DNA of 64,000 nucleotides from Amycolatopsis australiensis. Lineage in GTDB: Bacteria > Actinomycetota > Actinomycetes > Mycobacteriales > Pseudonocardiaceae. Each line of letters starts with the position of its first letter. The stretch's first letter is position 1. Below, one piece after another: positions 59,032-64,000 of this stretch. The position numbers were made by a program, and so were the translations under genes. Below the pieces are notes generated by a model, which was not told where the DNA came from, did not search any database, and worked only from the letters and a program-made list of their open reading frames with translations. The stretch spans positions 4,030,001 through 4,094,000 of the forward strand of contig NZ_FPJG01000006.1 of the NCBI RefSeq assembly GCF_900119165.1, given 5' to 3'.

Positions 59032-60099
59032 CTAGGGCCGGGAGCCCTGCGGCACCGGCACCCGGTGCAGCACCGCGCGCACGACGTCGGTCGCCGACCG
59101 GCGCGCCGCGTGGGCCTCGGTGGTCAGCACCAGGCGGTGCGCCAGCACCGGGACCGCGACCGTGTGCAGGTCGTCCGGCACGACGTAGTCGCGGCCCGAC
59201 AACGCCGCCTGGGCCCGCGCCGCGCGGACGAGGTGCAGCGTCGCGCGCGGGGACGCGCCGAGCCGGATCTCCGGGACACCGCGGGTGGCCGCGACGAGGT
59301 CGACGGCGTACCGGCGGACCTCGGGCGCGATGTGCACGTGGCGGACCGTCTCGATCAGCCGGTGCACGGCCGGGCCGTCGGACACCGGCTGCAGCTCTTC
59401 GAGCGGGTTGTGCCCGGCGTGCTCGTCGACCATGGCCAGCTCGGCCTGCTGGTCCGGGTAGCCGATGGACACGCGCGCGGTGAACCGGTCGCGCTGGGCC
59501 TCCGGCAGTGCGTAGGTGCCTTCCATCTCGATCGGGTTCTGCGTGGCGATCACCATGAACGGCGCGTCGAGGCGGTAGGTCGAGGTGTCGACGGTGACCT
59601 GGTGCTCTTCCATGCACTCCAGCAGCGCCGACTGCGTCTTCGGCGAGGCGCGGTTGATCTCGTCGCCCACCACGATGTTCGCGAACACCGGGCCGGGGCG
59701 GAAGTCGAACTCGCCGGACTGGCGGTTGTAGATCGAGACGCCGGTGACGTCGCTGGGCAGCAGGTCGGGGGTGAACTGGATGCGGCTGACCGTGCAGTCG
59801 ATCGACCGGGCCAGCGCCTTGGCCAGCGACGTCTTCCCGACGCCGGGCACGTCCTCGACCAGCAGGTGGCCTTCGGCGAGCAGCGTGACCAGCGCGATCC
59901 GGATGACGTCGGGCTTGCCGACCAGCACCCGCTCCACGTTCGCGGCGATCCGCCGCGCGGTCTCGTGCAGTTCGTCCAGCGACACTCTGCCGGGGCGGCC
60001 GTGGACCCGGCCGTTGCCCGAGGGCTCCGCCGGATAAGGCGGCCGCCCGGATGCCTGCTCGCCCGATCCGGGCGCGGCAGACTGGATTCTCGACGTCAC
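59032..60099 (-). CDS. MoxR-family AAA+ ATPase
   Basis: A 355-residue AAA+ chaperone-like ATPase. Walker A is G-V-G-K-T at residues 86-90, Walker B N-I-V-V-G-D-E-I-N-R, and the sensor region A-T-Q-N-P-I-E-M-E-G-T is intact. The first 38 residues are a variable Gly/Pro-rich extension. GTG 60099 follows AGGAGGTCGA, so it has a proper ribosome binding site. First gene of the moxR-DUF58-transglutaminase operon. The 296-base divergent region to the next gene holds a CGGGTG-N6-CACCCG hairpin near 60297-60314 and TATGCT (60349-60354). Confidence 0.93.
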   Translation of the reverse strand: MTSRIQSAAPGSGEQASGRPPYPAEPSGNGRVHGRPGRVSLDELHETARRIAANVERVLVGKPDVIRIALVTLLAEGHLLVEDVPGVGKTSLAKALARSIDCTVSRIQFTPDLLPSDVTGVSIYNRQSGEFDFRPGPVFANIVVGDEINRASPKTQSALLECMEEHQVTVDTSTYRLDAPFMVIATQNPIEMEGTYALPEAQRDRFTARVSIGYPDQQAELAMVDEHAGHNPLEELQPVSDGPAVHRLIETVRHVHIAPEVRRYAVDLVAATRGVPEIRLGASPRATLHLVRAARAQAALSGRDYVVPDDLHTVAVPVLAHRLVLTTEAHAARRSATDVVRAVLHRVPVPQGSRP

Positions 60100-60395
60100 T
60101 CGACCTCCTGGTGGCGCATGGCCGCGCGCACTGTGCGCACCGCCGGGCCGGATCGGCCCCCATCGCTGCTGTCCGCGCGCAGCGACCAGCCTTCCATCCA
60201 GTGTGTCAAACCCGGGCGAACCTGGGGGCGGAACCCCGCGACCACGCCCCGCACGACGGACGATGACACTGCGCAAACAGGGACGATACCCCGAACGGGT
60301 GGGTTGTCACCCGGTTCTGGGTGCTCCCGCTGACGCCCTGCGCTGTCGTATGCTGCGGTTCGAGGTCGCCCGGCTACGGAGAGGCGTTACCGCTT

Positions 60396-60722
60396 ATGAC
60401 CGAAGTGCGCGGATTCGCGGTCGCGCCCGAGCTGGCCACGGAGGCGTACGCGAAGCTCGGCGCGCTGCAGGATGTCGTCGGCGAGATGGTCCGCGAAGCC
60501 AAGGTGCTGGGCCGCACCGTGCCGCTGGGCGGCGGGTACGCGGGCGAGCTGGGCAAGTTCATGGCCGAGTACGGCATCGGCGGCCCGGGCTCGGCGGTCC
60601 AGCAGCTGACCGCGTTCGGCAAGGAGCTCGAGACGCTCAAGCACCGGATCGGCGAGGCGCTGGCCAAGTACCAGCACGCCGACGAGCAGGCGGCCGACGG
60701 CGTGGACTGCGCGGGTGGCTGA
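60396..60722 (+). CDS. EspC-like type VII secretion substrate
   Basis: A 108-residue, mostly helical protein like the ESX-1 EspC/WXG-type secreted proteins (F-A-V-A-P-E-L-A-T-E-A-Y-A-K-L near the start, helical hairpin, then Y-Q-H-A-D at the end of helix two). ATG 60396 follows GGAGAGG. It overlaps the following lipoprotein gene by eight bases. No ESX core genes (EccC, EccB, mycosin) are within the window. Confidence 0.72.
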   Translation: MTEVRGFAVAPELATEAYAKLGALQDVVGEMVREAKVLGRTVPLGGGYAGELGKFMAEYGIGGPGSAVQQLTAFGKELETLKHRIGEALAKYQHADEQAADGVDCAGG

Positions 60723-61263
60723 CGGCGTGCGGGCGAAGTACCTCGGAACGCTCGCCGTCCTGCTCCTGGCGGCCGGGTGCGGGCGGCAACCGGCGGCCCC
60801 GGCGGGGCACGCCTCGGCGCACGCCACCGCCACGGCCGCGACCCCGCCCGTCGCCGCCTGGACCGGCCTCGCCGCGCTCGACCCCTGCACGCTGCTGTCC
60901 CCGCAGGACCGCTCGGCCGCCGGGGTGAGCGTGCTCGGCAAGCCCAAGGACATCGCCGGCGTCCGCGCCTGCGACTGGACCGTGCCCGGCACCTTCGGCG
61001 TCACCGTGACCCTCGACGAGACGCGGGGCCTGGCCGACCTGCAGGTCGCCAAGAAGACGGCCACCAAAACCACGGTCGGCACCCACCCGGCCCTGCAGGT
61101 GGCGGACCGGAAGGCCGCCGACGGCACCTGCGCCGTGCTGCTCGGGGTGGGCGAGGCGGCCAGCGTCCAGATCGACGTCAGCAACACCGGCTTCTCGGAC
61201 ACCCCGCTCGCGTGCCGCCGCGCGGGCACGGTGGCCGGGCTGGTCGAGCCCAAGCTGCCCTGA
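60715..61263 (+). CDS. DUF3558 lipoprotein
   Basis: A 182-residue lipoprotein. The signal peptide carries the lipobox L-L-A-A-G-C with the acylated Cys at residue 22. The DUF3558 domain has paired cysteines (D-P-C-T-L-L-S, A-C-D-W-T-V, T-C-A-V-L-L and A-C-R-R-A) that probably form disulfides. GTG 60715 overlaps the upstream gene. DUF3558 genes are frequent beside ESX accessory genes in the Pseudonocardiaceae. Confidence 0.88.
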   Translation: MADGVRAKYLGTLAVLLLAAGCGRQPAAPAGHASAHATATAATPPVAAWTGLAALDPCTLLSPQDRSAAGVSVLGKPKDIAGVRACDWTVPGTFGVTVTLDETRGLADLQVAKKTATKTTVGTHPALQVADRKAADGTCAVLLGVGEAASVQIDVSNTGFSDTPLACRRAGTVAGLVEPKLP

Positions 61264-61278
61264 CCCGGAAGGTGCGCC

Positions 61279-61836
61279 GTGCCCGAACCCCCAGTGCCCA
61301 CCGCGCGGTACGAGGCCTACAGCCACGAGGCGATGGCCGCGCAGGTCGAGCGGGACAACGACCCGGTCGCCGCGGGCGAGATGGGTGCGCGCTGGGACGG
61401 CCTGGCGAAACGGCTGCAGGAGTCGACCGCCGACGTGGCCGCGCTGGTGGCGTCTTCGGAGGAGCACTGGCGTGGCGGCGCGGGTGACGCCGCGCGGGCG
61501 GCGCTGGGCCGGGCCGCGCAGTGGCTTTCGCACTCCGCGGCCGTGTCGGCGTCGGTCGGCCGGGCGGTCGGCGCGCAGGCGGACGCGGCCGCGCGGGCCC
61601 GCGCCGACATGCCGCCGCCGGTGACCTACGACCCGGCGTCGATGATCCGGGACGCCGCGTCCTCCGGGAACGTGCTCGTCCTGGCCGGGCTCGCCGACGA
61701 GATGGCCGCTCGCCGCGCGGAAGCGGAAGCCGCGCGGCAGAAGGCGATCGACGTGCTGCGGACCCGGGACGCGGCCCTGCGCGGCCACGTGCCCGCCGAG
61801 TCGTTCCCGGCCCCGCCGTCGCTGGGGTCGGCTTGA
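61279..61836 (+). CDS. PPE/WXG-like helical protein
   Basis: A 185-residue alpha-helical protein. The central W-R-G-G-A-G-D-A-A-R-A-A-L resembles the W-x-G turn of WXG100/PPE-like type VII substrates, with long helices on either side and a proline-rich tail. GTG 61279 starts 15 bases after the lipoprotein stop. Its stop overlaps the EspG-like start (TTGA). Probably a partner or cargo of the EspG-like chaperone. Confidence 0.72.
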   Translation: MPEPPVPTARYEAYSHEAMAAQVERDNDPVAAGEMGARWDGLAKRLQESTADVAALVASSEEHWRGGAGDAARAALGRAAQWLSHSAAVSASVGRAVGAQADAAARARADMPPPVTYDPASMIRDAASSGNVLVLAGLADEMAARRAEAEAARQKAIDVLRTRDAALRGHVPAESFPAPPSLGSA

Positions 61837-62558
61837 TCCGCGTCTCCGCTTCGGCGTTCGACATCCTGTGGACCGACCTCGGCCACGACCGCCCGCCGGA
61901 GCCGCTGACCGTGCGCAGTGTCGGCGGAACGGACGAAGAACGCGCCGAGGTGCGGAAAGCGGTGTACGAGAACCTCGCCGAGCGCGGCCTCTACGACGGG
62001 ACGGCGGTGGAGCCGGCGCTGGTTTCGCGCCTGGACCTGCTGGCGAGCGGCGAAGTGTACGTCGCGTGCGAAGCGCTGGCCGACATGACGGCGTCGACGC
62101 CGTTCCGCGCGGTGACGGCGGTCCGCGGCCGCCGCGGCGTGCTGGCGACCCAGCCGGAGCAGACGATCGGCCTGGACACGATCGGCGAGAGCGAGCTGTG
62201 CATGGCGATCGTGGACGTCCTGCCGGAGCTGGCGGCCGGCCCCGGCTACGGCGTCAACCTGCCGGCCGCGGCGCTCACGGCCGATCCGGCTTCGCCGTCG
62301 GCGTCGGCCCAGCTGCAGGAGGTCCGCGCGATCCAGGCACGGCCGGTGTACGCGGCGGGCCAGTTCAGCGTCAGCCGCCGGACACCGTCGGGACGGCTCG
62401 CACGGACCGGCGGGCTGACGTGGTTCGACACCGACGTCGGCGCGTACTGCGCGACGAAGACCCCGGGCCGCGGCGGTCAGGACTGGGTGACCGTCACCCC
62501 GGTGGACAGCGCCCACCTCGCGTCCCGCATCGCCTCCCTCGTCGCCCCGGAGGACTGA
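61833..62558 (+). CDS. EspG-like ESX secretion-associated chaperone
   Basis: A 241-residue protein that fits the EspG family, cytosolic chaperones of PE/PPE substrates. Typical parts are the start V-S-A-S-A-F-D-I-L-W, R-G-R-R-G-V-L-A, and the late T-W-F-D-T-D-V-G-A-Y. TTG 61833 overlaps the preceding stop, and no ATG or GTG fits the family N-terminus better. The four genes from 60396 form one accessory operon. The 250 bases after it are rich in GC hairpins with no gene. Confidence 0.82.
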   Translation: MIRVSASAFDILWTDLGHDRPPEPLTVRSVGGTDEERAEVRKAVYENLAERGLYDGTAVEPALVSRLDLLASGEVYVACEALADMTASTPFRAVTAVRGRRGVLATQPEQTIGLDTIGESELCMAIVDVLPELAAGPGYGVNLPAAALTADPASPSASAQLQEVRAIQARPVYAAGQFSVSRRTPSGRLARTGGLTWFDTDVGAYCATKTPGRGGQDWVTVTPVDSAHLASRIASLVAPED

Positions 62559-62808
62559 GCCGGGGCATCACGCGGGCGTCCCCACCCGGCCCCACCCGTC
62601 TCCCCACCGGTCCCCACTCGGGCACCCCGGGGGGCCCGGTCAGGGGTTTCGCGGCCGTGATGCGGACGCATGGGGAACAGCTGAGGTTGCTCCGGCCCCC
62701 GGTGCGGGGGATCTTGGCCACGGTGCCCCACCGCACCCCCCACCGGCCCCCACCCTGCTGACCTGCGCAAACGAGCCACTCGACGGAGTGAGCCGCCGGT
62801 TTCCCGCG

Positions 62809-62850
62809 TTGACTGTGGTGAAAAGTGGGGTACGGTGGTGGCCAGTGGGG
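62809..62850 (+). promoter_or_regulatory. mraZ promoter with four MraZ boxes
   Basis: GTGGKG boxes begin at 62815, 62825, 62835 and 62845, exactly 10 bases apart, the arrangement bound by MraZ upstream of its own gene in other bacteria. TTGACT (62809-62814) and TACGGT (62831-62836), 16 bases apart, form a promoter that these boxes cover. Autorepression of the mra cluster is inferred. Confidence 0.85.
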
Positions 62851-62914
62851 CGGAAGGGAGCCCCGTGGCCGTCCGAGGTGGTTCGCCGCCGGAGGCGGTA
62901 GGGAGGTGGAGGCC

Positions 62915-63346
62915 GTGTTCCTCGGCACCCACACCCCGAAACTGGACGACAAGGGGCGGCTCGCGCTGCCCGCGAAGTTCCGTGACGCCTTGGCGGGTGG
63001 GCTGATGGTCACCAAGGGGCAGGACCACTGCCTCTTCGTCTTCCCCCGCGCCGAGTTCGAGCAGATGGCGCGCAAGGTCGCCGAGGCCCCGTTCACCAAC
63101 GAGGCGGTTCGGGCCTACCAGCGCTACCTGTTCGCGGGCACGGACGAGCAACGCCCGGACGGGCAGGGGCGCATCACGATCGCGCCCGAGCTCCGCCGCT
63201 ACGCGGGGCTCAGCAAGGAGTGCGTGGTGATCGGGGCGATCACCAGGCTGGAGATCTGGGACGCCCAGGCGTGGCAGGGCTACCTGGAGGAACACGAAGA
63301 CAGCTACGCGAAGGCTCGAGAGGAAGTACTGCCGGGCGTCTTCTAG
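62915..63346 (+). CDS. mraZ: transcriptional regulator MraZ
   Basis: A 143-residue protein with two AbrB/SpoVT-type halves. It begins [19 protein letters not shown], the family signature, and repeats the core as [10 protein letters not shown] in the second half. GTG 62915 is preferred over earlier in-frame codons because GGGAGGT (62901-62907) lies eight bases ahead and family members start here. First gene of the division and cell-wall cluster. Confidence 0.95.
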   Translation: MFLGTHTPKLDDKGRLALPAKFRDALAGGLMVTKGQDHCLFVFPRAEFEQMARKVAEAPFTNEAVRAYQRYLFAGTDEQRPDGQGRITIAPELRRYAGLSKECVVIGAITRLEIWDAQAWQGYLEEHEDSYAKAREEVLPGVF

Positions 63347-63420
63347 GCGTGCGGTCGCGGTGCACCCACGTCGTCGGGGGACGGGGGTTCGCCACCGCTC
63401 GCACCCGGGGAACGCCCACC

Positions 63421-63514
63421 CGGATGCCGTGAGGCCTCTGTCCGCTCAACAGCCCTGGTGCACCTTCCCCGGTACCAGGTCCGCAGCGGGCGGACAGGGA
63501 CCTGACGGCATCCG
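63421..63514 (+). ncRNA. mraW RNA motif in the rsmH leader
   Basis: Three nested stems fold this leader: 63421-63430/63505-63514 (10 bp, perfect), 63438-63445/63490-63497 (8 bp), and 63454-63459/63474-63479 (6 bp). Position and shape agree with the mraW RNA motif described upstream of rsmH (mraW) in Actinobacteria. Its ligand or role is not established. It ends 47 bases before the rsmH start. Confidence 0.8.
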
Positions 63515-63561
63515 CCGTCTTTCCCCCGGGCCGCCCGGCGCGAGAAAGGGGGAGGGAACGC

Positions 63562-64000
63562 ATGACGGCACCCGAGCACGTCCCGGTACTGCTGGACCGG
63601 ATCGTCGAGCTGTTCACTCCCGTGTTCGCCGACCGCGACGGCGTCCTCGTCGACGCCACCGTCGGCCTCGGCGGGCATTCCGACGCCCTCCTCGAGGCGT
63701 TCCCGCGGCTGCGTCTGGTCGCGCTGGACCGCGACCCCGCCGCGCTCGAGAAGTCGGCCGAACGGCTCGCCCGCCACGGCGACCGCGTCGACTTCGTGCA
63801 CACGGTCTACGACGGGCTGCCCGAGGCCCTCGCCGGGCTCGGCATCGCCAAGGCCGACGGCATCCTGTTCGACCTCGGCGTCTCGTCGATGCAGCTGGAC
63901 CGCGCCGAGCGCGGGTTCGCCTACGCCAAGGACTCGCCGCTGGACATGCGGATGGACCCCACCACCGGGTTCACCGCCGCCGACGTGCTCAACACCTACC
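63562..64000 (+). CDS. rsmH: 16S rRNA (cytosine(1402)-N(4))-methyltransferase RsmH, N-terminal part
   Basis: The first 146 residues of RsmH, cut by the right window edge. It begins [11 protein letters not shown] and has the SAM motif [10 protein letters not shown] and the family block [11 protein letters not shown]. It methylates C1402 in the ribosomal P site. ATG 63562 follows GGGGGAGGGA. The gene normally precedes ftsL and ftsI. Confidence 0.95.
   Translation, partial: MTAPEHVPVLLDRIVELFTPVFADRDGVLVDATVGLGGHSDALLEAFPRLRLVALDRDPAALEKSAERLARHGDRVDFVHTVYDGLPEALAGLGIAKADGILFDLGVSSMQLDRAERGFAYAKDSPLDMRMDPTTGFTAADVLNTY

Noticed and set aside
60321..60395. Upstream extension of the EspC-like gene to 60321
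   Set aside because: The added 25 residues are cysteine-rich and unlike the family; GGAGAGG and ATG 60396 give a better start.

Overview
The window is high-GC chromosomal DNA of an actinomycete. Gene order and protein style point to the Pseudonocardiaceae, most likely Amycolatopsis or a close relative (inference; no marker such as rRNA is present). truB-ribF-rpsO-pnp-M16 peptidase-dapB, thyX-dapA-rnj-ftsK-argA-rimO-pgsA-cinA-clgR-pspA-pspM and mraZ-rsmH all follow the order known from Mycobacterium and related genera. No tRNA, rRNA, CRISPR array, insertion sequence or prophage was seen.

Layout. 1-10.6 kb: end of a MATE exporter, an MFS transporter, a frameshifted acetyltransferase, then RNA and cofactor genes (truB, ribF, thpR, rpsO, pnp), an M16 peptidase and dapB. 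11-19.4 kb: an accessory-looking stretch with an XRE/DUF5753 regulator, small membrane proteins, a 53-bp tandem duplication, a YcaQ-type DNA glycosylase, a 1293-residue trypsin-NACHT-HEAT protein and, tail to tail with it, a small trypsin-co-occurring (Trypco1) protein. That pair is the best candidate for an unusual biological system here, an NLR-like conflict or defence module. 19.6-28 kb: a ribbon-helix-helix/DUF4097 pair with a clear operator-promoter, thyX, an Nramp transporter, a Ser/Thr kinase, dapA and RNase J. 28-39 kb: a VWA lipid-anchored or membrane protein, a decayed amino-acid permease, EamA and WrbA genes, a secreted phospholipase D-like protein, an acyltransferase, ftsK and secreted small proteins. 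39-48 kb: argA, rimO, pgsA, cinA, and the clgR/pspA/pspM envelope-stress group, broken up by two non-coding minisatellite arrays; then a catalytically dead allophanate-hydrolase-like protein and pyrD. 49-54 kb: acetyltransferase, a compact leader-like element with an extended Shine-Dalgarno, nei, an orphan ParA, a methyltransferase, and dinB behind a RecA-NDp/PafBC-type promoter. 54.5-62.5 kb: DUF3040, the moxR-DUF58-sORF-transglutaminase operon, and a type VII secretion accessory cluster (EspC-, lipoprotein-, PPE- and EspG-like). 62.8 kb to the end: the start of the division/cell-wall cluster with MraZ boxes, mraZ, an mraW RNA motif and rsmH.

Two themes run across the window. Seventeen start codons lie 6-8 bases behind a (T/C)ANNNT hexamer, which predicts many leaderless mRNAs. 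Four intergenic regions hold tandem minisatellites whose unit lengths (53, 58, 40, 44 bp) are not multiples of three. All family assignments come from reading motifs by eye; no database search was run.
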